DNA of 64,000 nt from Arenibacter sp. ARW7G5Y1 (GTDB lineage Bacteria > Bacteroidota > Bacteroidia > Flavobacteriales > Flavobacteriaceae), in assembly GCF_003201775.1 (NCBI RefSeq), contig NZ_QJJZ01000003.1:62001-126000 (forward strand). The letters are read 5' to 3'. The translations under genes and the position numbers were made by a program. The notes under the pieces were generated by a model. It was not told the DNA's origin. It ran no database searches and was given only the letters and a program-made list of their open reading frames with translations. This document shows, piece after piece, positions 1 through 8,520 of this stretch (the stretch's first letter is position 1; each line of letters starts with the position of its first letter).

Positions 1-462
1 TTAAAGTATTTGGCGGTCAATACGGTTATACAAAATTGGGATACTTATGGTAGAATGACCCATAATTATTATCTGTACAATAATCCAGATACGGAAAAAT
101 TATCTTGGATACCATGGGACAATAATGAGGCATTGCAGGAGGGGAATAGAGAGGGCTCCTTGGCCTTGGATTTCTCGGACTTAAATGCAGGGGATTGGCC
201 CTTGATCGGCTACCTATATGAAGATGCCACCTATAGGGCGAAGTATGATGGGTATGTGCAGGAAGTGGTCGATAATGCTTTCAATGTTAGTACCATGCAA
301 GCAAAGTATACAACCTATGGAGCCCTGATAGAACCTTTTGCGAACCTAGAGGTGTCCGGTTATACTTTTCTGAGTTCAAGTTCCGATTTTCAGGCTGCCC
401 TAAGCCAATTGAATAGTCACGTTAACGCTCGTGCCACAGCGGTAAATAATTATTTGAACTAA
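1..462 (+). CDS. CotH-like kinase family protein, C-terminal part (5' end outside window)
   Basis: The reading frame is open from base 1 and closes at TAA 460-462, so this is the last ~153 residues of a longer protein; any start inside the window is artificial. The visible part has the look of the C-terminal half of a CotH-type kinase-like domain: LAVNTVIQNWDTYG, then HNYYLYNNP and the IPWDNNEAL segment, where CotH proteins usually read IPWDxDxxF. These proteins are secreted in Bacteroidota and often carry lipoprotein or other N-terminal modules; none can be seen here because the N-terminus is missing. The stop codon lies inside a copy of dispersed repeat R1, and an intrinsic terminator follows. 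The family call is recognised from motifs; the substrate is unknown. Confidence 0.75.
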   Translation, partial: LKYLAVNTVIQNWDTYGRMTHNYYLYNNPDTEKLSWIPWDNNEALQEGNREGSLALDFSDLNAGDWPLIGYLYEDATYRAKYDGYVQEVVDNAFNVSTMQAKYTTYGALIEPFANLEVSGYTFLSSSSDFQAALSQLNSHVNARATAVNNYLN

Positions 463-517
463 TCCCGCCTTTTTCGGCGGGATCTAGGTTCAATACCTGG
501 ACCCTAGGGTCGATTCC
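454..517 (+). repeat. R1 repeat, copy A (3' half only)
   Basis: It begins TTGAACTAATCCCGCC and runs to GGGTCGATTCC, matching the 3' half of the longer R1 copies at 23041, 23161, 42058 (reverse) and 54593. It holds two of the R1 hairpins: ATCCCGCC/GGCGGGAT at 462-483 and GGACCC TA GGGTC near 499-511. It supplies the stop codon of the upstream gene. Confidence 0.8.
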
Positions 518-527
518 CCCGAGTAAG

Positions 528-562
528 ATCCGGCCAATTTAACAGTTAGCCGGATTTTTTTT
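528..562 (+). terminator. Intrinsic terminator after the CotH-like gene
   Basis: The stem ATCCGGC (528-534) pairs with GCCGGAT (549-555) and is followed by an uninterrupted run of T to about 562. It lies 66 bp after the stop codon, downstream of the R1 fragment. Confidence 0.75.
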
Positions 563-634
563 GTCTTAATTGCTGGCATGGATGTATAACCGGATGTTCA
601 AACCCATAAATTTCGTAAATTGGTGCTGCTATTT

Positions 635-1489
635 ATGACCAGGGATTTTATAAACATAAACGACTTTATTGTTTTGGTGGAAGAAGCCAAAGTAAATGAG
701 GCAACCATAGATTCGTGTTCTTTTGAGGAACCACTGATTGCCGTTGCCTTTTATGGCTCCGGTAATGTTGATTTAAAGGTGAATTATGGCGACAAGCAAA
801 AGGACTTTAGTCACACCAAGGGATTGGCCCTTTCTTTTTACGCAGATGATAAAGTAGAATTTATTCATACGGTCTCCTCCTCCAAGCCATTGGAATGCTT
901 GGTGATAGCCACCTCCATAAAAGCATTGGATAAGCTTCCCAATCAAGAGGGCGAGTTGTTCGGAGATATGTTGGGCGAGCTGGTAGACCCCTCCGACCAT
1001 TTTGTGGAAGGCCCTAGTTTCATTATGACCCCGGAAATGCAAGAAATTGTTGATAGTTTGTTCAATATTAAATATGAGGGAAAAACCAAAATGATGTTTT
1101 TCCGAAGTCAGATAACGGCACTGCTTTCCCACTTTTTTGGTCAATTGGCCGGCTTAAAAACAGAGAAAATAAACACTCAGGAACGCAAACGACTCAATTG
1201 GGCCAGAGATATCCTATTGGAGAATATTGATAATCCTCCTACCCTCAACGAACTTTCCAAGCAAATAGGGTGGAACACCTTTAAATTGAAAAAGGACTTT
1301 AAGGCATATTTTGGGGTTCCCGTGTTCAAATACCTTCAAAATGAGCGTTTGACCCTGGCTCACAAGTTGATCCGAAATCAGGATGCTACTGTCCAGGAGG
1401 CTGCCTGGCATGTAGGCTATGACAGTTTAAGTTCCTTCTCCAATGCCTTTGAAAAAAAGTTTGGCTATAGACCAAGTCAAATCAAGTAA
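635..1489 (+). CDS. AraC-family transcriptional regulator
   Basis: A 284-residue cytoplasmic DNA-binding regulator. The C-terminal ~100 residues form a clear double helix-turn-helix of the AraC/XylS type: LNELSKQIGWNTFKLKKDFK is the first and VQEAAWHVGYDSLSSFSNAF the second, ending in the family hallmark FGYRPSQIK. The N-terminal part has no recognised ligand domain. A TTG at 620 would add five residues, but ATG 635 is preferred because it is the first ATG. The downstream genes at 1582, 1988 and 2539 follow on the same strand; regulators of this type beside NmrA-like and DUF1772 genes usually control them, which is inference here. Confidence 0.85.
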   Translation: MTRDFININDFIVLVEEAKVNEATIDSCSFEEPLIAVAFYGSGNVDLKVNYGDKQKDFSHTKGLALSFYADDKVEFIHTVSSSKPLECLVIATSIKALDKLPNQEGELFGDMLGELVDPSDHFVEGPSFIMTPEMQEIVDSLFNIKYEGKTKMMFFRSQITALLSHFFGQLAGLKTEKINTQERKRLNWARDILLENIDNPPTLNELSKQIGWNTFKLKKDFKAYFGVPVFKYLQNERLTLAHKLIRNQDATVQEAAWHVGYDSLSSFSNAFEKKFGYRPSQIK

Positions 1490-1581
1490 ATTCCCTTTCG
1501 AACAAATCATACTCCATTTGGGACAAACCTCCCAGAGCGCACTCCAATAATTTTGGCATGTAACTTTTAAAAATAAAAGGC

Positions 1582-1983
1582 ATGAAAATTAAACGCGCAC
1601 TGCTTATCGGCATCCTCATTTGGATTATTGCAATTCTTTTTTATTCAGCTTCTTACTATGTGCCCATTATGGAAAATAGGGAGGCACAGGCAAACCTTGT
1701 ATTGTTTGTAGTGGTTATACCCTTAGTCTGGTTGGGCTGTGCTTTCTACTACAAAAATGACCTTCAGACCCATGGGTATCTAGTGGGGCAAACCATGTTG
1801 TTGACAGCTGTTGTTTTGGATGGCTTATTCACGGTCCCTTTCTTCATAATTCCACAAGGGGGAAGCCACTACAGCTTTTTCACCTCCTTGGGATTCTGGA
1901 TCATAGCGGCCGAATTTTTATTGGTAGCCGTGCTGTACTGGTATACTCGTGTATACCACAAAACTAACCTACAAAAAAATTAA
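1582..1983 (+). CDS. DUF5367-type four-helix membrane protein
   Basis: A 133-residue integral membrane protein with about four hydrophobic segments: residues 5-25, 40-57, 72-92 and 100-122. The phrasing IPLVWLGCAFYYK, THGYLVGQTMLLTAVVLD and LFTVPFFIIPQGGS matches what I recall for the DUF5367 family of small Bacteroidota membrane proteins, whose function is unknown. The next gene starts 4 bp after this stop, so the two are almost certainly co-transcribed. It lies 92 bp after the AraC gene. Recognition is from memory of the family. Confidence 0.75.
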   Translation: MKIKRALLIGILIWIIAILFYSASYYVPIMENREAQANLVLFVVVIPLVWLGCAFYYKNDLQTHGYLVGQTMLLTAVVLDGLFTVPFFIIPQGGSHYSFFTSLGFWIIAAEFLLVAVLYWYTRVYHKTNLQKN

Positions 1984-1987
1984 GGTC

Positions 1988-2497
1988 ATGGATATCACAT
2001 TTGAAACTATAGTAATGGGTGTATTGATAGTGCTTACCGGCCTATCGGCAGGATTGTGCTTCACCTGGACCAATGCCATTACCCCCGGAATTGGAAGGTT
2101 GGACGATCAGGGCTATTTAATGTCCTTCCAACAAATGAACAGAACCATAATTAATCCCCTGTTCTTTCTGGTGTTCTTTGGTCCTTCCCTTCTTGGGTTT
2201 ATCAGTTTGTATTGGTTGAAAGGAAGTCCGGCTACACTTATGTGGCTATTGATTTTGGCCATGGCTACCTACTTCTTAGGGGTTGTGCTGGTTACCATTT
2301 TCGGGAACGTCCCTTTAAACGAGATGCTGGATAAAGTTGATTTAAACACGTCCAGCTCCGAAGAATTGGGACAATTGCGGGAAAGCTTCGAGATAAAATG
2401 GAATCGTTTGCACCTTATTAGGACCATCAGTTCGATAATTTCATTTCTCATACTGCTAATGGCATTCGTACAAACCATCAAAAATAGTATTCAATAG
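1988..2497 (+). CDS. DUF1772 (anthrone-oxygenase-like) membrane protein
   Basis: A 169-residue membrane protein with four predicted helices. The start MDITFETIVMGVLIVLTGLSAG followed by FTWTNAITPGIGRL, FQQMNRTIINPLF and FGPSLLGF is the DUF1772 pattern, a family that includes fungal anthrone oxygenases but is mostly uncharacterised in bacteria. An in-frame ATG at 1949 lies inside the preceding gene; ATG 1988 gives the family-typical N-terminus and a 4-bp intergenic gap. It sits between DUF5367 and NmrA-like genes, a set often found under AraC control in Flavobacteriaceae. Confidence 0.8.
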   Translation: MDITFETIVMGVLIVLTGLSAGLCFTWTNAITPGIGRLDDQGYLMSFQQMNRTIINPLFFLVFFGPSLLGFISLYWLKGSPATLMWLLILAMATYFLGVVLVTIFGNVPLNEMLDKVDLNTSSSEELGQLRESFEIKWNRLHLIRTISSIISFLILLMAFVQTIKNSIQ

Positions 2498-2538
2498 ACA
2501 TCACAAAATCGTATAAAATAATTTTAAGACAAATAAAA

Positions 2539-3378
2539 ATGGAAAACAAGAGTAATATTTTAGTTATCGGCGGAACTGGGAAAACAGGCCGAAAAGTCGT
2601 TCAAGGATTAAAGGAAGCAGGACATAAGGTTAGGATAGGTTCCAGATCTGCAAGTCCGGCCTTTGATTGGGATCAACCAAAAACATGGTCCGGGAGTTTG
2701 CAAGGGATGGAGAAGGTCTATATCACCTTTCAGCCAGATTTAGCGGTTCCGGGTGCCTTAAAAGCTATTGAGGTCTTGATTGGGAAGGCCAAACAGGCCG
2801 GTGTAAAAAAGGTAGTGCTATTATCGGGTAAAGGGGAGCGGGAAGCAGAGCTCTGTGAACAAGTAGTGATCCACTCGGGTCTGGATTATACTATTGTTAG
2901 GGCCAGTTGGTTTAATCAAAATTTTAGTGAAAGTTTTTTATTGGAGCCCATCTTGGATGGCTTTGTGGCCTTGCCCCGGGCAGATGTTAAAGTTCCCTTT
3001 GTGGACACGGATGACATTGCCGATGTGGTTGTGGCGGCTTTGTTAAAGGGGGAGCACAACGGAAATATTTATCAACTTACCGGGCCCAGGCAACTCACCT
3101 TTAAGGAAGTGATCCATGAGATTTCGGAAGCCACTGGAAGAAACATTGCCTTTACATCAATTACGCTCTCGGCCTATGCGCAAGTAATGAAACAACAGGG
3201 AGTTCCAGCCGATTATGTTTGGCTAATAGAGTACTTGTTTTCTGAAGTCCTAGGTAATCCGAACATTGCGGAGATGACCAATGATATTGAAAAAGTATTG
3301 GGGAGAAGGCCTAAGGACATTTCAAAATATATCGAGGAAACGGTGGCTACAGGAGTTTGGCACCCACAGGCCAATTAA
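2539..3378 (+). CDS. NmrA-like NAD(P)-binding protein
   Basis: A 279-residue protein of the atypical short-chain dehydrogenase group. It opens with the nucleotide-binding motif VIGGTGKTGRKVVQGL (GxxGxxG, residues 9-24) followed by a basic IGSRSASP that suits NADP. Later come KKVVLLSGKGE, YTIVRASWFNQNF and VPFVDTDDIADVVVAALL, all typical of NmrA/HSCARG-like proteins, which act as redox sensors or quinone/ketone reductases. The usual YxxxK catalytic pair of classical SDRs is not evident. It closes the AraC-DUF5367-DUF1772-NmrA set. The exact substrate cannot be read. Confidence 0.85.
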   Translation: MENKSNILVIGGTGKTGRKVVQGLKEAGHKVRIGSRSASPAFDWDQPKTWSGSLQGMEKVYITFQPDLAVPGALKAIEVLIGKAKQAGVKKVVLLSGKGEREAELCEQVVIHSGLDYTIVRASWFNQNFSESFLLEPILDGFVALPRADVKVPFVDTDDIADVVVAALLKGEHNGNIYQLTGPRQLTFKEVIHEISEATGRNIAFTSITLSAYAQVMKQQGVPADYVWLIEYLFSEVLGNPNIAEMTNDIEKVLGRRPKDISKYIEETVATGVWHPQAN

Positions 3379-3533
3379 ATTTTCGCGTTTCCCTATGGGT
3401 AGATGCCAAGAATGGCACAGGCTTGCAAGCGATGCCAATAGGATGGACTGCCCACTAATCGCTTTAGAAAATAGGGGAGTGTAAAAGCCGGAGGGGGATA
3501 ACTACTAAAAATAACAATTCAAAATTTAAATTT

Positions 3534-3890
3534 ATGCCACATTTTATAATAGATTGTTCGGAAAGCATCATTTCGTTAAAATCGCCTCAGGAGATTATGC
3601 AAAACGTATATGATGCTGCCGAGTCCACACAGCTTTTTGATCCTGGAGATATAAAGGTAAGGATCAATCCATTTAAGTATTACCAAATTGGGAGCACTAA
3701 GAGTGATTTTGTCCATATTTTTACCAATATTATGGAAGGGAGATCGATACAGCAAAAGGCTGAGTTGTCGAAAACAGTGGTAATGAAATTAAATCAAATG
3801 TTTCCGGGAGTTCCAATTCTATCCATGAACATCCGGGATTTTGAAGAGGCAACCTATTTCAATAAAACGATGATTAAAAAAGATGACTAA
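3534..3890 (+). CDS. 5-carboxymethyl-2-hydroxymuconate delta-isomerase (CHMI/HpaF-like)
   Basis: A 118-residue cytoplasmic protein starting MPHFIIDCSE. Removal of Met leaves the N-terminal proline that serves as the catalytic base in the tautomerase superfamily; the length and the RINPFKYYQIG and IFTNIMEGRS segments fit the CHMI branch (E. coli HpaF is 126 residues). In homoprotocatechuate degradation it isomerises 5-carboxymethyl-2-hydroxymuconate, but no other Hpa gene is in this window, so the physiological substrate is uncertain. Its end overlaps the next gene by 8 bp, showing translational coupling. Confidence 0.8.
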   Translation: MPHFIIDCSESIISLKSPQEIMQNVYDAAESTQLFDPGDIKVRINPFKYYQIGSTKSDFVHIFTNIMEGRSIQQKAELSKTVVMKLNQMFPGVPILSMNIRDFEEATYFNKTMIKKDD

Positions 3891-4176
3891 AGAAGAGAAA
3901 ATAAAAATATTGGATACCAGTTGGGAGTTGCATAGTCTGGTTGAAACTAGTTATATGAACAATCCAGCCAATAAGGATGATAAAGAGTGGTTGGAAAAAC
4001 AGCGGCTGCTACTCGCCGATATGGCCCTTCATTTATTACAAACATCTGTTGGCCCAGGCGAAATAAAATTGGATAGATTAGGCGATAATATTCATGCCAT
4101 ATTAACTATAGCTGATCGGTTTTTGCCTAAGGCCGATCTTAAAAAGGCAACCGAAAAATTGTACGAAAACTTATAA
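3883..4176 (+). CDS. Conserved small protein of unknown function
   Basis: A 97-residue, probably all-helical soluble protein with no signal peptide and no motif I recognise. It is rich in charged residues at both ends (MTKEEKIKILD; LKKATEKLYENL). The start ATG overlaps the CHMI gene by 8 bp, and the next gene follows after 4 bp, so it is a genuine member of the four-gene operon rather than a chance frame. No function is proposed. Confidence 0.7.
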   Translation: MTKEEKIKILDTSWELHSLVETSYMNNPANKDDKEWLEKQRLLLADMALHLLQTSVGPGEIKLDRLGDNIHAILTIADRFLPKADLKKATEKLYENL

Positions 4177-4180
4177 GCAC

Positions 4181-4579
4181 ATGAAAAGATCAATAATCAC
4201 ATTCAGCATCCTTCTTTATGCCATTGTGGTACCTTTTTTGGAAATCAATGCAACCCATGTTTTTAATCCGGATTGGACTCCCCATGCAAAAATTCATGAG
4301 GTATGGCAGTTAATTACCAATTCGAGTATAGGGGCGCTATGCATATGGTTGGTTTGGGTAAAGAATGAAACCATGATCAGTGGCATATTAAGTTTATTGG
4401 TAACTGGCGGCTTCTTATTGGCTTATGTTTTACAGGAATCCTATGGTGGTTCCATGATATTTTTGGACGGAAGTGAAAAAACACTTTTGGGAATCAATAT
4501 AGGAGTCATTGGATTTGGAATGGCGTTTATTGGGTTGTTGTTCAGTTTGATATTTACAAAAAAAAAGGAGAAACATTAA
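4181..4579 (+). CDS. Small multi-pass membrane protein (possibly DUF6640)
   Basis: A 132-residue protein with four hydrophobic segments, about residues 3-22, 45-62, 65-85 and 103-126. The soluble stretch after the first helix reads THVFNPDWTPHAKIHEVW; a histidine-rich motif of this kind is what I remember from the DUF6640 family, but the link is tentative. It lies 4 bp after the preceding gene and 16 bp before the GNAT gene, inside the same operon. Function unknown. Confidence 0.65.
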   Translation: MKRSIITFSILLYAIVVPFLEINATHVFNPDWTPHAKIHEVWQLITNSSIGALCIWLVWVKNETMISGILSLLVTGGFLLAYVLQESYGGSMIFLDGSEKTLLGINIGVIGFGMAFIGLLFSLIFTKKKEKH

Positions 4580-4595
4580 GGGAGATTTTAAGGAT

Positions 4596-5048
4596 ATGAT
4601 ATTCAGAAAAGCAACAAAAAAGGACGTTTTGGCCATTGTAGAAATGATTGCCGATGATGAGTTGGGAAAAACAAGGGAGAATTTTCAAATACCCTTGCCC
4701 AAAGAATATTACACGGCCTTTGAAAATATAATGGGCGATGAAAACCAGGAGCTTATGGTTGTTGTAAATGAAGTGGGGGAGGTGATAGGTACCTTGCAAT
4801 TGTCCTTTATCCAATACCTCACCTATCGCGGAGGTGTAAGAGCCCAGATTGAAGCGGTAAGAATAAGAAGGGATCAACGGGGAAGGGGCTTAGGTACTAC
4901 AATGTTTGAATGGGCTATAAAGAGAGCCAAGGAAAGAAATGCCCATGTACTTCAATTGACCACGGACAAGAAACGGCTACAGGCCATAGCCTTTTATTCA
5001 AAACTTGGGTTTAGGGACAGCCATGAGGGGATGAAGATACATTTTTGA
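4596..5048 (+). CDS. GNAT-family N-acetyltransferase
   Basis: A 150-residue acetyl-CoA-dependent acetyltransferase. It begins IFRKATKKDVLAIVEM, has the beta-4 strand IEAVRIRRDQRGRGLGTTMFEWA holding the acetyl-CoA pyrophosphate loop (RGRGLG, around residues 94-99), and ends with the typical AIAFYSKLGFRDSHEGMKIHF. The substrate cannot be read from sequence. It is last in the run that starts at 3534. Confidence 0.88.
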   Translation: MIFRKATKKDVLAIVEMIADDELGKTRENFQIPLPKEYYTAFENIMGDENQELMVVVNEVGEVIGTLQLSFIQYLTYRGGVRAQIEAVRIRRDQRGRGLGTTMFEWAIKRAKERNAHVLQLTTDKKRLQAIAFYSKLGFRDSHEGMKIHF

Positions 5049-5200
5049 TTGGATAATTTCTAGCGAAGCTCATAAGGGAAGGGAAGAAGGGAGGTAGGGA
5101 ACCAGACTTTATTTTTATTATTATATTACCCACTATATCCGTTTCCTACCCATAAAACAACAGGAAAAACATATCTTAGAGCTAACAAAACAATTCTGCC

Positions 5201-7228
5201 ATGAAAACACTGTTTTATGCCTCTTTGATTTTTTGGATGTGTATTTCCTGTAAAAATGAACCTTCCAATAAGAACGATCTTTTAACCGATAATAAGACCG
5301 TTGTCTTTGACGGAATTACAGATTCCATAAGACCAGGGGATGACTTCTTTAATCATGTCAATAAAAAATGGATGGACACAGCGGTTATTGCGGAGGATCA
5401 GGTTGGGGTTGGGTCCTATCGATTTTTGAATATTCCCCAACAAGAACTGCTCAGGAATATTCTGCAGGAAGTATCCCAACAAGAACATACCAAAGGGAGT
5501 ATAGAACAAATGGTGGGCGATTTTTATGCCTCTGGAATGGATACCCTTAGTATTGACGCCAGAGGAATTTCGCCTATACAACCCATAATGGATAAAATAG
5601 AGGCCATAAAGGATATTCCGGGTATGATGGACTTTGTAGCTACCCAGATCAAGTCCGGGGATTATTCCATGGTGGCGCCCTATGTTTCCCCTGATCAGGA
5701 GAATAGTTCCCTTAATATTCTACATGTTGCCCAGACCGGATTGGGCATGCCGGACCGGGATTATTATTTTCTGGAAGATGCTTCGGTAGAAGCTGTTCAG
5801 GAGGCCTATAAAACATATCTGACCTCACTTTTTAAGTTGGTAGGGGAGAAGGATGCCGAAGCCCGGGCAGCTATTGTCTATGATTTGGAAAAACAATTGG
5901 CCCAATCGCACAAGACGCGTACAGAGCGGAGGGTCATTAAAGAGAACTATCACAAAATGGCCGTTGACGAACTGGATCAAAAACAGCCCAATTTGGGTTG
6001 GAAGACGCTATTCTCAATTTTGGGTGCGGAGATCGACTCTTTGAATATCTCCCAACCAAAATATTATGACACTTTGAATAAACTGCTTACCAAGGTGCCA
6101 ATGGACCATTGGAGAACGTACCTAAAAGCACATTCCTTGGATTCACACGCCAATATATTGAGTACACCCTTTAGGGATGCCGCATTTGAATATAGCAAAG
6201 CATTGTCGGGACAGGCGCAACAACAACCCAGGGCCAAGCAGATGGTACGCCGGGTAGATGATCAAATAGGCTTTGCCCTAGGACAATTATATGTAAAGCG
6301 TTACTTTAAGGAAGAGGCTAAAAAACGGGCCCTGGATCTGGTAAATAATTTTCAGGAAGTATTGGAGAAGCGTATCGATGCCTTGGATTGGATGGGCGAT
6401 AGTACCAAGCTAAAAGCCAAGGAAAAACTTTATGCCATCAACAAAAAAATAGGCTATCCTGATGTATGGAGAACTTATGACGTGGTTATAGAGCGTGATA
6501 AGTTCTTTGAAAATGTGGTGGCCTTGCAACAAGATGACTATCATTACGAGCTAAAACAACTTAATAAGGCTCCCAACAGGGACGAGTGGCATACCACCCC
6601 CTCCACGGTAACGGCCTATTACAACCCATCGTTGAACGAAATTGTGTTTCCCGCCGGTATCCTCCAAGCCCCTTATTTTGATCTATATGCCGACGATGCT
6701 GTTAATTACGGTGGTATTGGAATGGTGATAGGTCACGAGTTTACGCATGCCTTTGACGATCAAGGGGCACAATATGACAAGGATGGCAATGTTGCCAATT
6801 GGTGGACCGAGGACGATTATACCAAGTTCAAGGCCAAAACTCAAAAGATCAGTGACCTTTATGCTGGCTTCACGGTTTTGGACAGTATCCATTTGAAGGG
6901 CGACTTAACGGTGGGTGAAAACGCGGCCGATAACGCAGGGATTGCCATTGCCTATGATGCGTTTAAGCTAACCCAACAGGGACAGGATTCCACCAAAATA
7001 GGAGGTTACACTCCAGACCAACGTTTTTTTCTTTCCATAGCCAATATATGGCGGGTAAAAATGCGCGAGGAATTCTTGCGCAATTATGTAATGAACGATC
7101 CGCACTCGCCACCTATCTGGCGTGTAAATGGCCCATTAATGAACTTTACACCGTTTTATGAGGCTTTTGATGTTAGGCCCGGGGATCGGAATTACAGACC
7201 TGAAGCTGAGCGGATCAAGATATGGTAA
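5201..7228 (+). CDS. M13-family zinc metallopeptidase lipoprotein (neprilysin/PepO-like)
   Basis: A 675-residue secreted endopeptidase. The N-terminus MKTLFYASLIFWMCISCKN is a lipoprotein signal with the modified Cys at residue 17, so it is anchored to a membrane facing the periplasm or the surface. The zinc site is complete: HEFTH at residues 512-516 (two His ligands and the catalytic Glu) and ENAAD starting at 573 (third ligand). NAYYNP-like TAYYNPSLNEIVFPAGIL precedes it, as in M13 enzymes, and the protein ends in the family-typical ...RPEAERIKIW. M13 enzymes cut oligopeptides on the amino side of hydrophobic residues. It stands alone, with the broken sigma gene convergent downstream. Confidence 0.93.
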   Translation: MKTLFYASLIFWMCISCKNEPSNKNDLLTDNKTVVFDGITDSIRPGDDFFNHVNKKWMDTAVIAEDQVGVGSYRFLNIPQQELLRNILQEVSQQEHTKGSIEQMVGDFYASGMDTLSIDARGISPIQPIMDKIEAIKDIPGMMDFVATQIKSGDYSMVAPYVSPDQENSSLNILHVAQTGLGMPDRDYYFLEDASVEAVQEAYKTYLTSLFKLVGEKDAEARAAIVYDLEKQLAQSHKTRTERRVIKENYHKMAVDELDQKQPNLGWKTLFSILGAEIDSLNISQPKYYDTLNKLLTKVPMDHWRTYLKAHSLDSHANILSTPFRDAAFEYSKALSGQAQQQPRAKQMVRRVDDQIGFALGQLYVKRYFKEEAKKRALDLVNNFQEVLEKRIDALDWMGDSTKLKAKEKLYAINKKIGYPDVWRTYDVVIERDKFFENVVALQQDDYHYELKQLNKAPNRDEWHTTPSTVTAYYNPSLNEIVFPAGILQAPYFDLYADDAVNYGGIGMVIGHEFTHAFDDQGAQYDKDGNVANWWTEDDYTKFKAKTQKISDLYAGFTVLDSIHLKGDLTVGENAADNAGIAIAYDAFKLTQQGQDSTKIGGYTPDQRFFLSIANIWRVKMREEFLRNYVMNDPHSPPIWRVNGPLMNFTPFYEAFDVRPGDRNYRPEAERIKIW

Positions 7229-7394
7229 GTACAAAAAAAAGAAAGGTTATGTAAATTTGTCCTTTGAATGGGATGGTCTGCATTATAGATATGAAATCGC
7301 TAAAGAAATAATTCCAAAAAAAGGACTTCTGCCTAGAATGTGGTATTTTATTTTGGCCAACAAGGTGCACAATTCCAATAATGTGGATTATGTA

Positions 7395-8163
7395 CTAATA
7401 TAAATAAGCCCTTAAAATTTCGGAACGGGATTTGTATTGAAGGATCCGCAGTGCTTTTGCGCTAATTTGCCGTATACGTTCCCTGGTGATATCAAAGAGT
7501 TTACCAATTTGGCTGAGGCTCATTGGGTTTTGTTCCCCAATACCATAGTTCAGACGAATAATTTCACTTTCCCTACTGGGAAGGGTTTTTAACACCATTT
7601 CAATATCCGTTCTTAGTGAGTCCTTTATCATTTTGGTATCGGGACTGTTCGATTCTTTCGATTTTATTACGTTGTATAAATTGGAGGATTCCCCTTCCTC
7701 AAAAAGTGCGTCCATGGACAATTTCTTTCCGGAATTTTTAATCGCCAATTTCACCTGTGCGGGACTCATATCCAATTCCCTGGCAATCGTATCATACGGG
7801 AATGTTCGGACATCGCTTGCAAGATAGATTGCCGGATCCACCAAACGACATATGAGATAAATTTAAAACCTCTGGTTTCGTCAAAACGTTTGGCCGCCTT
7901 CACCAGGCCAATATTTCCTTCGTTGATTAGATCGGAAAGGCGTAATCCTTTACCTTGATATTGTTTTGCGGCAGAAACCACAAAACGTAAATTGGCATTT
8001 ACTAATTTATTAAGGGCAATCTGATCTCCGTCACGAATTCTTTTGGCCAGGTCCGCCTCCTCATCTGGAGTTATCAATTCAATTTTTGATATTTCTTGAA
8101 AATATTTTTCCAAGGATCTGGTGTCTTTGTCGTAATTTGTTTAGTGATCTTAAGTTGCCTCAT
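7395..8163 (-). pseudogene. Broken RpoD-like sigma-70 factor
   Basis: Two overlapping minus-strand frames together match the intact sigma factor at 15693-16553. The natural start ATG (8163-8161) reads [11 protein letters not shown], then a single missing A shifts the frame before SLEKYF. The body is readable to SRMIRLP, where it jumps straight to IARELDM in another frame. Against the intact paralogue this is a loss of 94 bp (29 residues between LP and IA plus one repeat) ending at a TTGCCA present at both sites, so a microhomology deletion is likely. It removes part of region 3. Region 2 and region 4 remain readable in separate frames. No full-length protein can be made. Confidence 0.9.
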
Positions 8164-8520
8164 ATATTTGTTTTAATTATTAGTTATGTCTTATAATTTA
8201 ACATTTTTTGCATAATTCCTAATATAATTGCAGTTATTTTGATTTATTTTTAATCAAAACATAAGAAATATACTTAATTATTGATAATTACAAAGAAATT
8301 TGAGATCGACCGGTTTTTAATGGATAATCATTTATTTGAACTTCATTTTGGATGAAACTCACATTAAGTAAGGTTTACAGACGTATTTAATTGTAATAAG
8401 ACTCAAAGGAATTATTCCTTCATTCGTTCCAAACTAATGGCTATTTAAAGAAAGTTCTAAAATCGCCTAATATATTTCATTAAGTTTGCTCCAAATACCA
8501 ATAAGTTAAAGTCCAATACA
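8164..8520. other. Divergent intergenic region; leader of the sigma pseudogene
   Basis: No gene seen. The part next to the pseudogene resembles the leader of the intact sigma gene (16554-16650), including an inverted repeat TTTTGATT...AATCAAAA at about 8237-8263, so the duplication included upstream DNA. Confidence 0.5.
8481..8488 (+). promoter_or_regulatory. Candidate -7 box for the gene at 8521
   Basis: TAAGTTTG fits the Bacteroidota -7 consensus TAnnTTTG and lies 32 bp before the start codon. No good -33 TTTG is visible at the usual distance, so this is weak. Confidence 0.35.

Noticed and set aside
454-517. GGTTCAATACC and GGGTCGATTCC resemble a tRNA T-arm
   Set aside because: No acceptor, D or anticodon arm can be folded around it; the segment is part of repeat R1.
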